A stretch of 64,000 nucleotides of DNA, taken from contig JAHHRY010000002.1 of the NCBI GenBank assembly GCA_020025535.1, forward strand, positions 186,001-250,000, written 5' to 3'. Positions within the stretch are counted from its first letter, which is position 1. Every line of letters begins with the position of its first letter. The position numbers and the translations under genes are program-made. This DNA comes from Oscillospiraceae bacterium (GTDB taxonomy: Bacteria > Bacillota > Clostridia > Oscillospirales > Oscillospiraceae). Below, one piece after another: positions 8,501-17,558 of the stretch. The notes below the pieces were generated by a model, which saw only the letters and a list, made by a program, of their open reading frames with translations, did no database searches and was not told the DNA's origin.

Positions 8501-9088
8501 TCACGCTTCCTTTACTGCACGCAGGATGTACCCTACAAGATCGTCGCGGCCGGTTCCCTTTTCTGCAGAGAACGGAATCACCGGACAATTCTCCGGCAGT
8601 TCCAAATCCTCACGGATGGTCCGGAGATTGGGCTCAATTTCGCTTTTTTTCAGTTTATCCAGCTTATTGGCCACAACCACAAACGGGCATCCGCTGTCCA
8701 GAAACCAGCGTGCCATGGTTATATCATTATTGGTGGGCGCATGACGGGAATCCACAATCAGCACTCCCAGATCAATCCGGTCAGAGGCAAAGTAATCCTC
8801 CATCAGCTTTCCCCAGCGGTCCTTTTCCGACTGTGAAACCTTGGCATAGCCGTAACCGGGCAGGTCTACAAAATAGGCCTTGCTATCAATAACAAAGTAG
8901 TTGACATGAATCGTCTTACCGGGCTTATCCCCTACTCTGGCAAAATTCTTCCGATTCAATATCCGATTGATCACAGAGGATTTGCCAACATTGGACTTAC
9001 CTGCGAAGGCAATCTCCGGCAGACGGTTCACCGGAAAGTCTTTGGGAGAGGCCGCCGAAATCAAAAATGAAATATTATTAAAATTCAT
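8501..9088 (-). CDS. engB: Ribosome biogenesis GTP-binding protein EngB (YsxC/YihA)
   Basis: 195 aa, full length for this small GTPase that assists late assembly of the 50S subunit. G1 GKSNVGKSS near residue 30, the switch/G2 region with KTIHVNYF, G3 DLPGYG, G4 NKLDK and a G5-like SAEKG are all present. AGGAGG precedes the ATG at 9088. It lies 11 bases after lon and is the last gene of the tig-clpP-clpX-lon-engB run, an order known from other Firmicutes. Confidence 0.95.
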   Translation of the reverse strand: MNFNNISFLISAASPKDFPVNRLPEIAFAGKSNVGKSSVINRILNRKNFARVGDKPGKTIHVNYFVIDSKAYFVDLPGYGYAKVSQSEKDRWGKLMEDYFASDRIDLGVLIVDSRHAPTNNDITMARWFLDSGCPFVVVANKLDKLKKSEIEPNLRTIREDLELPENCPVIPFSAEKGTGRDDLVGYILRAVKEA

Positions 9089-9099
9089 AGTCCTACCTC

Positions 9100-11502
9100 C
9101 TATTGACGGATGCTGGGCTTTCTGGTTTTCGTTTTAACCTTTTCAGGAATGTCCGCCAGCATTGCCGTTACAATGTCCGGCTGGCGTACCAGTGCCGTAT
9201 CCAGAACGGTATCCACGGTTTTTGCGGTGACGAAATTCAGGGAATTGCGTACGGTCTGATCGATTTCTTCCAAATCTCTCAGATTATCGTAAGGAATGAT
9301 TACCGTAGAAACACCGTGACGCAGAGCAGCCATGGTTTTTTCCTTAAGGCCGCCAATCATCATCACTCTGCCACGAATGGAAATCTCACCGGTCATAGCT
9401 ATGTCCCGGCGGACAGGGGTACCTGTCAGGGCGGATACCATGGCCGTGCAGACCGTCACACCTGCAGAAGGTCCATCCTTGGGAACGGCACCTTCCGGGA
9501 AATGGACATGGATATCCTTTGTCTTGTAAAAATCAGGCTCGATTCCCAATTTATCCGAATTGGCACGGATATAGCTGAGGGCAGCATGGGCGGATTCCTT
9601 CATCACGTCACCCAGATTGCCGGTCAGCTCCAGTTTGCCCGTACCCTTCATTACGTTGACTTCCACCTCCAGCGTTTCACCGCCGACAGAAGTCCATGCC
9701 AGACCGGTTACCAGACCAATTTCGTTATTGCTGGGAATGCGATCCGGCAGGAATTTCCGGACGCCCAGAAAAGCTTCCAGATTTCCGCCATTGACCTTGA
9801 TCTGCCGAGGAGCTTCCTCCCCTACCAGCTGCATATCTGCCTTCCGGCAAATCTGTGCAATACAGCGTTCCAGATTACGAACGCCGGACTCTCTGGTATA
9901 GCAGGCCGTGATTTCCCGGATAGCATCGTCGGAAATCTTCAGCTGCGACTTTTTCAGGCCATGTCTGGAAAGCTGTTTGGGTACCAGATGCTCCTTGGCT
10001 ATCATCAGCTTCTCTTCATCCGTATAGGAGTTCAGCTGAATGATCTCCATTCGATCCAGCAAAGGTCTCGGAACCGTGTCCAGCGTGTTGGCAGTAGTGA
10101 TAAACATGACATCGCTGAGATCATAGGGAATCTCCAGGTAATGATCCCGATACGTCTTGTTCTGTTCGCTGTCCAGCACTTCCAGCAGAGCTGCACTGGG
10201 GTCACCGCGATGGTCGGAGCCCATCTTATCAATCTCGTCCAGCAGCAGCAAAGGATTATTGCTTCCCGCCTGGATCATAGCCGAAAGAATCCGACCGGGC
10301 ATGGCTCCCACATAGGTCTTTCTGTGGCCGCGGATATCTGCTTCATCATTAACGCCGCCAAGAGAAATGCGCGCCATCTTCCGGTTCAGACTGTGTGCAA
10401 TGGAATATGCAATGGAGGTCTTGCCTACTCCGGGAGGGCCCACCAGACACAAAATCTGACAGGGCAGCTCCGGCGCCATCTGGCGCACGGCAATCGTCTC
10501 AAGGATACGCTCCTTAACCTTTTCCATGCCGTAATGATCTTTATTCAGCACCTTGGCAGCCTGTGCAACGTCTACACGCTCCTTGGTCTTAATGTTCCAG
10601 GGCAGCTCCAGCACTGTATCCAGATAGTTACGCAGAACAGATGTTTCTGCAGAGCCGAACGTCTGCTTTTTGAGACGATCCACGTCCTTTAAGAGCTTAT
10701 CTTCCGATTCCTTGGGCAGATGAAGTGCCTGAATTTTCTCCCGGTATTCGTTGAATTCCGCCATTTCATCTTCTTCACCCAGTTCCTCCCGAATCACGCG
10801 CATCTGCTCACGGAGGAAATACTCCTTTTGTCCCTGATCGATGTTTGCGTGGGTCTTCTGCTGGATGTCGGCCTCAAGATGCAGCATCTCCACCTCCCGG
10901 TGCAGAAGCCGCAGGGTTGCTTCCAGACGCCGTACAGGATTCATCTGGCAAAGCAGTTTTGCCTTTTCAGCATAATCAATGCCAGAATTCTGGGCAATGG
11001 AATCAGCAATAAAGCCAGGATTTTTGGAAGACAGCATTCTCAGCTGCACAGTCTGTGCAGGATGCTCCGCCAGTTCACAGTAGATACCGTAAAGAGCATT
11101 GGCTTCCCGGCAAAGTGCCTGATTTCGGGCGTTATCGGCAGCTTCCATCTCCGGAAGGGCTTCCACCGAACCGGACAGATACGGCTCACTCAATCCCAAT
11201 TCCACAATTTTTGCGCGGCAAAGTCCAGTTACCAGAACACGGAGGTTGTCCCCCTGGTTTTTCAGCACCTGTTTCACTTTTGCCACTGTACCGATGGGAT
11301 ACAGTCCAGAAAGTGCAGGGTCATCCTCCACAATATCCTTTTGCGGCACCAGCAGAACATTCTGATCGCCCTTCATGGCAACCTCCAGCGCCTTGATTGA
11401 CTTCATCCTTCCAACATCAAAATGAACAGTTTGATCCGGGAACACCGTCATGCCACGCAGGGCCAAAATGGGCAACACACCGGATACCAAATTCTCGCTC
11501 AT
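9100..11502 (-). CDS. lon: ATP-dependent protease Lon
   Basis: 800 aa, complete LonA architecture. N-terminal substrate-recognition domain (LPILALRGMTVFPDQ at the start), coiled region, AAA+ module with Walker A GPPGVGKTS and Walker B LLLLDEIDK, then the C-terminal protease domain with the serine of PKDGPSAGV and the lysine of GGLKEKTMAA forming the dyad. It degrades misfolded and regulatory cytosolic proteins. It follows clpX by 64 bases containing a weak hairpin, and precedes engB by 11 bases. No internal promoter was evident. Confidence 0.97.
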   Translation of the reverse strand: MSENLVSGVLPILALRGMTVFPDQTVHFDVGRMKSIKALEVAMKGDQNVLLVPQKDIVEDDPALSGLYPIGTVAKVKQVLKNQGDNLRVLVTGLCRAKIVELGLSEPYLSGSVEALPEMEAADNARNQALCREANALYGIYCELAEHPAQTVQLRMLSSKNPGFIADSIAQNSGIDYAEKAKLLCQMNPVRRLEATLRLLHREVEMLHLEADIQQKTHANIDQGQKEYFLREQMRVIREELGEEDEMAEFNEYREKIQALHLPKESEDKLLKDVDRLKKQTFGSAETSVLRNYLDTVLELPWNIKTKERVDVAQAAKVLNKDHYGMEKVKERILETIAVRQMAPELPCQILCLVGPPGVGKTSIAYSIAHSLNRKMARISLGGVNDEADIRGHRKTYVGAMPGRILSAMIQAGSNNPLLLLDEIDKMGSDHRGDPSAALLEVLDSEQNKTYRDHYLEIPYDLSDVMFITTANTLDTVPRPLLDRMEIIQLNSYTDEEKLMIAKEHLVPKQLSRHGLKKSQLKISDDAIREITACYTRESGVRNLERCIAQICRKADMQLVGEEAPRQIKVNGGNLEAFLGVRKFLPDRIPSNNEIGLVTGLAWTSVGGETLEVEVNVMKGTGKLELTGNLGDVMKESAHAALSYIRANSDKLGIEPDFYKTKDIHVHFPEGAVPKDGPSAGVTVCTAMVSALTGTPVRRDIAMTGEISIRGRVMMIGGLKEKTMAALRHGVSTVIIPYDNLRDLEEIDQTVRNSLNFVTAKTVDTVLDTALVRQPDIVTAMLADIPEKVKTKTRKPSIRQ

Positions 11503-11534
11503 GACTTCACCTTCCTTCGTATGTACAAGAAAGA

Positions 11535-11550
11535 GGGTAGTTTCCTACCC
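11535..11550 (-). other. Weak hairpin between clpX and lon
   Basis: GGGTAG-GAAA-CTACCC on the minus strand followed by TCTTTCTT. The stem is only 6 pairs and the T-run is broken, so it is more likely an attenuating or processing site than a full terminator. Confidence 0.35.
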
Positions 11551-11566
11551 CCTTCCAATCTTTTAA

Positions 11567-12805
11567 TTATCCCCAGATTTTCTGTCTGGGATTTGCGGGA
11601 TCCCGGATGATTTCCGGATCCGCGCCATCCACGCACGCAGGCGTGATAATGACTTTTTGAATGGTCAGGTCAGAAGGAATCTGATACATGATTCTCGTCA
11701 TAACCTTTTCCATCACGGCACGCAGACCTCTTGCACCGATCTGGCGATCCAGAGCCTTCTGTGCGACAGCCTCCAGAGTTTCGGGCAGGATTTCCAGCTC
11801 CACATTGTCCAGCTCCAGCAGCTTCTGATACTGCTTGGTGAGGGCATTTTTAGGCTCCAGCAAAATCCGGACCAGGTCTTCCTTCTGCAGGCTCTGCAGA
11901 CTGGTGATAATGGGCAGTCTGCCGACCAGTTCAGGAATAATTCCGAACTTCAGAAGGTCGTGCGGCTGTACCTGTGCAAGGAGTTTGCCCACATCCCGGT
12001 TCTTTTTGCTCTCTACGGGAGAATCGAAACCGATTGCGGATTTATCTGTGCGCTGCTCGATGATCTTATCCAGGCCATCGAATGCGCCGCCGCAGATAAA
12101 GAGGATGTTGGAAGTATCCATCTGCACCAGTTCCTGCTGGGGATGCTTTCTGCCGCCCTGAGGAGGAACTCCTGCAACGGTACCTTCCAGAATTTTCAGC
12201 AGTGCCTGCTGAACGCCTTCGCCGGAAACATCACGCGTAATGGACGTATTCTCGCTCTTGCGGGCGATCTTATCCATTTCATCGATATAAATGATGCCGT
12301 GTTCCGCCAGGTCCACATCGTAATCTGCGGCCTGCAGGAGGCGCACAAGGATGTTTTCCACGTCGTCACCAACATAACCGGCCTCTGTAAGAGTCGTGGC
12401 GTCTGCGATGGCAAACGGAACATTCAGGATCTTGGCCAGGGTCTGGGCAAAGAGGGTTTTGCCACTGCCGGTGGGGCCAATCAGCAAAATATTGCTTTTC
12501 TGAAGCTCCACATCAGAATTTGCAGCCAGATAAATGCGCTTGTAATGGTTATAGACAGCCACGGACAAAGCAATTTTTGCTTCTTCCTGACCGATGATAT
12601 AACCATCCATGTAGGTTTTGATTTCTTCAGGTGTGGGAAGATGCTCCGGTGCTTCTACGGTTTGTTCTTCATCCTTCAGCAAATCGCAGCAGGTCTGAAC
12701 ACAATCACTGCAGATGTAAACACCGGGGCCGGCAATCAGCCGTGCCTGAGATTCCCGCTTGCCGCAGAAACTGCAGCAAATCGGCTTCTCGTCAGTTTTT
12801 GGCAT
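11567..12805 (-). CDS. clpX: ClpX, ATP-binding unfoldase subunit of the Clp protease
   Basis: 412 aa. N-terminal C4 zinc-binding domain (CSFCGKRES and CSDCVQTC, residues about 11-40) for adaptor binding, then a AAA+ module with Walker A GPTGSGKTL and Walker B IIYIDEMDKIA, sensor and pore-loop region (GYVGDD), and the family's C-terminal lid. It recognises tagged proteins, unfolds them and feeds them to ClpP. clpP lies 25 bases upstream in the same transcript and lon follows. Confidence 0.97.
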   Translation of the reverse strand: MPKTDEKPICCSFCGKRESQARLIAGPGVYICSDCVQTCCDLLKDEEQTVEAPEHLPTPEEIKTYMDGYIIGQEEAKIALSVAVYNHYKRIYLAANSDVELQKSNILLIGPTGSGKTLFAQTLAKILNVPFAIADATTLTEAGYVGDDVENILVRLLQAADYDVDLAEHGIIYIDEMDKIARKSENTSITRDVSGEGVQQALLKILEGTVAGVPPQGGRKHPQQELVQMDTSNILFICGGAFDGLDKIIEQRTDKSAIGFDSPVESKKNRDVGKLLAQVQPHDLLKFGIIPELVGRLPIITSLQSLQKEDLVRILLEPKNALTKQYQKLLELDNVELEILPETLEAVAQKALDRQIGARGLRAVMEKVMTRIMYQIPSDLTIQKVIITPACVDGADPEIIRDPANPRQKIWG

Positions 12806-12830
12806 GTAGTGTTACCGCCTTTCAGGGTGA

Positions 12831-13412
12831 TCAATGACGATCGAGGACACGGTCTATCAGGCCAAAAGCCAGAGCTTCCTCGGCTGTCATGAAGTTATCC
12901 CGCTCGCAAGCGGCTGTCACTTCTTCCACACTCTTGCCGGTGTTTTCGGCCAGGATGCGGTTCATGCGCTCCTTGATAATCTGCAGGCGCTTCATGTGGA
13001 TGGCCATATCCGTGATCTGACCCTGCGTGCCGGCAGAGGGCTGGTGGATCATAATCTCGGCATTGGGCAGTGCCATACGCTTGCCCTTGGTACCTGCGCT
13101 CAGCAGAAAAGCGCCCATGGACGCTGCCATGCCCACACAGATGGTGGCAACATCACACTTCACATACTGCATCGTGTCGTAGATTGCCATACCGGCGGTA
13201 ACGCTGCCGCCGGGGCTGTTGATATAAAACTGAATATCCTTATCCGGGTCCTGTGCTTCCAGATACAGAAGCTGAGCAACCACCAGGCTGGCAGTTGTGT
13301 CATTGACTTCCTCGGACAGGAAAATGATACGATCGTTCAGCAGACGGGAGAAAATATCGTAACTTCTTTCTCCGCGGCTGGTCTGCTCAACAACAACTGG
13401 TACTAAACTCAT
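12831..13412 (-). CDS. clpP: ATP-dependent Clp protease proteolytic subunit
   Basis: 193 aa, canonical ClpP length. The catalytic triad is visible at the standard positions: Ser98 (GMAASMG), His123 (MIHQPSAG) and Asp172. The start at 13412 (MSLVPVVVEQ) is preferred over two upstream in-frame ATGs because AAAGGAG lies 8 bases before it, while the ATG six bases upstream almost touches that site. Forms the tetradecamer with ClpX. Located 51 bases after tig. Confidence 0.97.
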   Translation of the reverse strand: MSLVPVVVEQTSRGERSYDIFSRLLNDRIIFLSEEVNDTTASLVVAQLLYLEAQDPDKDIQFYINSPGGSVTAGMAIYDTMQYVKCDVATICVGMAASMGAFLLSAGTKGKRMALPNAEIMIHQPSAGTQGQITDMAIHMKRLQIIKERMNRILAENTGKSVEEVTAACERDNFMTAEEALAFGLIDRVLDRH

Positions 13413-13463
13413 GGTCATGTCTCCTTTCAGGGTTTGAAACATTCTAACCATTTGTGCGATGGC

Positions 13464-14762
13464 TTATTCCTCGGTCTTCTCTTCCTTCTTGGCAACAGCG
13501 ACAGCGGAGTCGACGACGACCTTCACAGCCTTACGGTTCTCCAGGTTTGCCTTGATTTCCTCGACGGGAACCATGCTCTTAACCTTCTCGACTTCCAGCT
13601 CGTACTGCTTAGCCAGAGCCTCAAACTCAGCGTTGATCTCGTCCTCGGAAACGGTCAGGCCCTCAGCCTCCACAATCTTAGTCAGAGTCACGTTGACCTT
13701 AGCCTGCTTCTCTGCGCCGGGACGGAAAGCGTTGCGCATGGTGTTCATGTCGCCGCCCATCATCTTTGCGTACTGCTCCATGGAGTAGCCGCTCATCTGC
13801 AGCTGGTAAGCAAAACGCTCCATCTGATTGTCCAGCTCGGCCTCGACCAGAGCCTTGGGCATATCAACGGTGGTATTCTCGGCAGCCTTGTCAATGCAGG
13901 CCTGCTCGAAAGCGGAGGCAGCCTGCTTGTCGGCATTTGCCTGTGCCTTGGCGCGGATGTCATTCTTCAGCTCTTCCAGAGTCTCGAATTCGGAGACATC
14001 CTTAGCAAAGTCATCATCCTGAGCGGGAATGTTGGTCACAGTAACCTTATTCACCTTCACGTGGAATACGACAGCCTTACCGGCCAGTTCAGCGTGATAA
14101 TCCTCAGGGAAAGTAATGTCGATATCCTTCTCCTCGCCGGCGCTCATGCCAACGATCTGCTCCTCAAAACCGGGAACAAAGGAACCGGAGCCCAGCTTCA
14201 GATCGAAGCCGTTGCCCTTGCCGCCCTCGAAGGGTACGCCGTTGTCGAAGCCCTCAAAATCGATGTTGGCGGTGTCGCCCATCTCGGCAGCACGCTCAAC
14301 GGTCTCGGTGGAAGCAACATTTTCAGCCATGTGATCCAGCTCGGCCTGAACCTGAGCATCGGACACGGTAGCATCAATCTTTTCAACTTCCAGACCCTTA
14401 TACTGGCCCAGAGTGACCTCGGGGTAAACTTCAGTGGTCAGGGTGATGGTAACAATATTGTCCTCGCTGATCTGCATATCGGTCAGGTTGGGACGGCCGA
14501 CAGCCTTAACGTCCTGATCGACGACAGCTGTCTTGTAAACTTCAGGGAAAATCTCTTCCAGGCCATCTTCGTAGAAAACGTGAGCGCCGTACATGGACTC
14601 GATCATCTTTCTGGGAGCCTTGCCCTTACGGAAGCCGGGCAGCATAATATTCTTACGTGCCTTCATGTAAGCCTTGTTGACACCGGACTCCATCAGCTCC
14701 TTATCGATTTCTACCACGATGGTGGTCTCGTTGCCTTTTCTTTCAATGCTCTTGACATTCAT
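13464..14762 (-). CDS. tig: Trigger factor
   Basis: 432 aa, full length. Ribosome-associated chaperone and peptidyl-prolyl isomerase. The N-terminal ribosome-binding domain carries the signature LPGFRKGKAPRKM (about 48-60), followed by the FKBP-type PPIase domain (GDTANIDFEGF) and a long helical C-terminal domain ending in a Lys/Glu-rich tail. Codon choice looks strongly selected, as expected for an abundant protein. AGGAGGA is well placed before the ATG. It heads the tig-clpP-clpX-lon-engB unit with its own promoter. I found no CtsR or CIRCE box in front of it. Confidence 0.97.
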   Translation of the reverse strand: MNVKSIERKGNETTIVVEIDKELMESGVNKAYMKARKNIMLPGFRKGKAPRKMIESMYGAHVFYEDGLEEIFPEVYKTAVVDQDVKAVGRPNLTDMQISEDNIVTITLTTEVYPEVTLGQYKGLEVEKIDATVSDAQVQAELDHMAENVASTETVERAAEMGDTANIDFEGFDNGVPFEGGKGNGFDLKLGSGSFVPGFEEQIVGMSAGEEKDIDITFPEDYHAELAGKAVVFHVKVNKVTVTNIPAQDDDFAKDVSEFETLEELKNDIRAKAQANADKQAASAFEQACIDKAAENTTVDMPKALVEAELDNQMERFAYQLQMSGYSMEQYAKMMGGDMNTMRNAFRPGAEKQAKVNVTLTKIVEAEGLTVSEDEINAEFEALAKQYELEVEKVKSMVPVEEIKANLENRKAVKVVVDSAVAVAKKEEKTEE

Positions 14763-14830
14763 GTCGATGTTCCTCCTAAATCAGTCCGCATTTAAGCGGC
14801 TGTTGTGTACTCATATTTTGCAACTTTACC

Positions 14831-14859
14831 ATTTTAACAAATTACATGGAAAATGTCTA
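14831..14859 (-). promoter_or_regulatory. Promoter of the tig-clp-lon unit
   Basis: Minus strand: TAGACA (14859-14854), 17-base spacer, TAAAAT (14836-14831). The leader is about 60 bases and includes a small CCGC/GCGG hairpin at 14786-14799. Confidence 0.55.
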
Positions 14860-14878
14860 CCATTTTTTCTAAAATTCT

Positions 14879-15568
14879 TTATGAAATCACAGCGACCGGG
14901 CGAAAATTCACATAGTCCGCCGCTAGAAGCCGGAAATCTATGCCGTCCCAAAGGCCTTCCATTGCAAGTCTATGACTCTGCCCGTGCAGATGACCATAAA
15001 AACAGCGCCGGACTTCATATTTGTGAAGCAGCTCCAGAATTTCCTTGCATTCATAGCCTTTGTACTTGGGCGGATAATGAAGAAATACCAGTTTGTCCCG
15101 TTCCCCTGCCGCCTTGAGCGACGCTTCCAGACGCAGAAGTTCCCGCCTGAACACTTTTTCGTCATGTTCGCCGCAGCGCTCTTCTTCATAAAACCACCCG
15201 CGGGTTCCGCATATGGCTTTTCCTTCGTATTCAAAGCAATTATTATTCAGAAGCTCCATGTTTGTAAATCCATGTTCCTGACAAAATTTTCCAAACTTTG
15301 CCGCTGTGCTCCACCAGTAGTCGTGATTTCCCTTCAGGATGATCTTCCGGCCCGGGATTTGATTGATCCATGCAAAATCCTCTTTAGATTCCTCAAGGCT
15401 CAGTGCCCAGGACAGATCGCCCATCAGCACCGTGGTATCTTCCGGACCGATGACAGACATCCCTTCCTGCAGTTTATCCATATACCCTACCCATGCGCCT
15501 CCGAAAATATCCATGGGTTTGGGCGCACCGAGGCAAAGGTGCAGATCGCCGATTGCATAAAGTGCCAT
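14879..15568 (-). CDS. Calcineurin-like metallophosphoesterase
   Basis: 229 aa. All metal-ligand motifs of the superfamily are present: AIGDLHL at the N-terminus, LMGDLSW, LKGNHDYWW, LHYPP, and YGHLHGQSH near the C-terminus. Hydrolyses a phosphoester; the substrate is unknown. No signal peptide. ATG at 15568 is chosen because AGGAGG lies 5 bases upstream; a GTG two codons earlier would overlap it. It is 9 bases after the threonine-synthase-like gene and is the last gene of the unit that begins with lepB. Confidence 0.88.
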   Translation of the reverse strand: MALYAIGDLHLCLGAPKPMDIFGGAWVGYMDKLQEGMSVIGPEDTTVLMGDLSWALSLEESKEDFAWINQIPGRKIILKGNHDYWWSTAAKFGKFCQEHGFTNMELLNNNCFEYEGKAICGTRGWFYEEERCGEHDEKVFRRELLRLEASLKAAGERDKLVFLHYPPKYKGYECKEILELLHKYEVRRCFYGHLHGQSHRLAMEGLWDGIDFRLLAADYVNFRPVAVIS

Positions 15569-15577
15569 AGGCACCTC

Positions 15578-16618
15578 CTAAATCATGTTCATCTTTGCGC
15601 TCAGGTCGGGGATGATCGTATTCATAACCTTTGCGACAAATTCCCGGTCACACACGGGGCTCCGCTCACTGAGCAGCATAGCCGTTCGGCTCTCTCCGGT
15701 TTTGGCCCGATAATCCATCAGGCTGCCATAGGCCAGTGCAGAATACGGTCCGAAAATATACTTGCTGGTGTGATAAACACTGGGAATAATCGTACCCACG
15801 CGGGAATCGCTGATGACTGCGGAGAGTATGCCGCTGCGGAGTGTTTCGAGATTATCTTCCGTAAGCGAATATATCGTACCGCTTCGGCAGCAGGACAGAT
15901 AACGCATGGTTTCCTCTGTTCCCAAAGTGCCGTAAATCAGTCGCTCCAGATCCTTCGGAATTGCAAAATCAGCCTCAGGTGTGCAGGTATGGACAGCAAT
16001 ATCTCCTGTAGGCATCTCACCGTGGTGCAGGAGATCCCATACACCGCCATTGGCGTTGCAGCCGCAGACGATATTGCCGATGGGCAACCCCATTTCACGG
16101 GAATACCAGGCAGCAATCGGCACCGAGAAGTCTCCCACGGTAACCGCAACATCCACCACCGCACCGGGCTCCAGCTCTCCGCTGCGGATCATTTCTCCGT
16201 ACACTGCGAAAAAGGTTGCGATTCGTACCGCAATCTTCATCCAGTCGGTAGGCTTGGCACCCACTTCTTCACGGCGAATTCTGTCAGAGAGAATCTGCAG
16301 AACGTAATCAAACTTCCATTGCGTGTTATGCCAGGTTTCTGCAACAATGACCCGATGCTGCACGGCAGCCAGTTTCATCGGCGTCCGCCCGATGGCAAAT
16401 TCCACATCCCAGCCGCTGAGATTACAGCCGAAAAAATGATTGAGAATCAGGGCTACATTCTGGCCATAGGTACGCTCTGAAAAGCTGAGAATTTCCTTTT
16501 CGCTGAATTTCGGCATACGGAAGGGCACAAACAGGCCGCCATCCGATGCACATTCCTGGTGAATGGCTTTATGGGCTGTCTGAATATCATTGAGGTTTCT
16601 TGTAGTTGCATACAACAC
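15578..16618 (-). CDS. Threonine-synthase-like protein with altered PLP motifs
   Basis: 346 aa, clearly shorter than typical threonine synthases of 420 or more. N-terminal resemblance: YATTR (family Y-x-STR), DGGLFVPF, then a segment WHNTQWKFDYVLQ (96-108) that lines up with the family's FHGPTLAFKDFALQ. The lysine (Lys102) falls before the Phe instead of after it. The phosphate-binding GNFG is replaced by GDFS (162-165), with the following GLPI...CGCNANGGVWD segment still recognisable. Threonine formation from O-phosphohomoserine is therefore doubtful; it could be a non-catalytic paralogue or a different PLP enzyme. GTG start with GGGAG upstream; overlaps the M19 gene by 32 bases. Confidence 0.75.
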   Translation of the reverse strand: MLYATTRNLNDIQTAHKAIHQECASDGGLFVPFRMPKFSEKEILSFSERTYGQNVALILNHFFGCNLSGWDVEFAIGRTPMKLAAVQHRVIVAETWHNTQWKFDYVLQILSDRIRREEVGAKPTDWMKIAVRIATFFAVYGEMIRSGELEPGAVVDVAVTVGDFSVPIAAWYSREMGLPIGNIVCGCNANGGVWDLLHHGEMPTGDIAVHTCTPEADFAIPKDLERLIYGTLGTEETMRYLSCCRSGTIYSLTEDNLETLRSGILSAVISDSRVGTIIPSVYHTSKYIFGPYSALAYGSLMDYRAKTGESRTAMLLSERSPVCDREFVAKVMNTIIPDLSAKMNMI

Positions 16619-17558
16619 TTTCCATCACTCCCATCGCATTGTTCCAGTAAATTCCGTACAGGGTATCTTCATCCACACCGCGCTGCAAAAGGCGCTGTGC
16701 AAGGCTGTTATAGCAATCCACACCGGTAAATCCATCGGGCAGAGCGTCACATCCATCCAGATCACCGCCCAATGCAATATGGCGCCCGTCCGGATCCAGC
16801 TCCAGAAAATGCAGCACATGGTCACAGACGGCATCAAGATTGGCATGTTCTCCGATGAAGGAAGCGTAGAGATTCAGTCCCGCAACGCCCTCCGTTTCGC
16901 AGATGGCTCGGAACATATCGTCCGTCAGATTGCGGCTGCAGCCGCAGACTGCACGGCTGTCAGAGTGTGTTGCCACAACGGGCGCCTGAGTAATCTTCAT
17001 AATATCCCAAAAGCCTTCATCACTTATGTGGCTGACGTCCACCAGGATACCGAGCCTTTGTGCTTCTTTTACATATTCTTTGCCAAGATCGGTCAGTCCG
17101 CCGCCGGTAACGTGCGAACCGGTAAGCGGATTGGACTCGTTCCAGCCGAGTGTGGAAATACGGAAGCCCATTTTATGCAGCTTCTCCAGATACGCAGGAT
17201 CGAATCCAAAACCGGACGGGCCTTCAATGGTCAAAACCGCTGACATTATGCCATTCATCCTGTTTTCCTCAATGTCCGCAGGACAAAGAGCCTGTTTGAT
17301 TCGTCCGGAATTGGCCTCCAGTTCCCTCAGAATGACAGCAAGCTGCTCTTCAAATAAATCTTCTGCTTTTCTTCCCCGAAGAACCGATTCGTCGGTGGAA
17401 GTAAAGCACGCAAAGCACTGGGCATAACCGGGTAGTCTGGCGGCACGCTCCAGATCGATATGTAAATCATTTTTCAGGAGACTTCTTCTGGCGGTAAAAT
17501 CCTCCCCCAGCAGTGCTGAAGCCGTATCGCAATGCAGATCAAATACAGGAAATTTCAT
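16587..17558 (-). CDS. Membrane-dipeptidase family protein (peptidase M19)
   Basis: 323 aa, full M19 (renal dipeptidase) barrel. Zinc-ligand motifs: FDLHCDT at 6-12, a central glutamate in LTIEGPSGF, VDVSHISD, THSDSRAV and GGDLDGCD. Members cleave dipeptides, including ones with D-residues at the carboxyl end. No signal peptide or lipobox, so the bacterial protein is probably cytosolic. It begins within the stop of yraN (4-base overlap) and its 3' end overlaps the next gene by 32 bases, so the three genes are translationally linked. Confidence 0.92.
   Translation of the reverse strand: MKFPVFDLHCDTASALLGEDFTARRSLLKNDLHIDLERAARLPGYAQCFACFTSTDESVLRGRKAEDLFEEQLAVILRELEANSGRIKQALCPADIEENRMNGIMSAVLTIEGPSGFGFDPAYLEKLHKMGFRISTLGWNESNPLTGSHVTGGGLTDLGKEYVKEAQRLGILVDVSHISDEGFWDIMKITQAPVVATHSDSRAVCGCSRNLTDDMFRAICETEGVAGLNLYASFIGEHANLDAVCDHVLHFLELDPDGRHIALGGDLDGCDALPDGFTGVDCYNSLAQRLLQRGVDEDTLYGIYWNNAMGVMESVVCNYKKPQ

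Noticed and set aside
13434..14795. Plus-strand open frame opposite tig
   Set aside because: Leu/His-rich antisense product caused by the biased codon use of tig.
14831..14845. TTAACAA half-site resembling a Rex operator near the tig promoter
   Set aside because: Only one arm is present and the sequence is A/T-rich promoter DNA.
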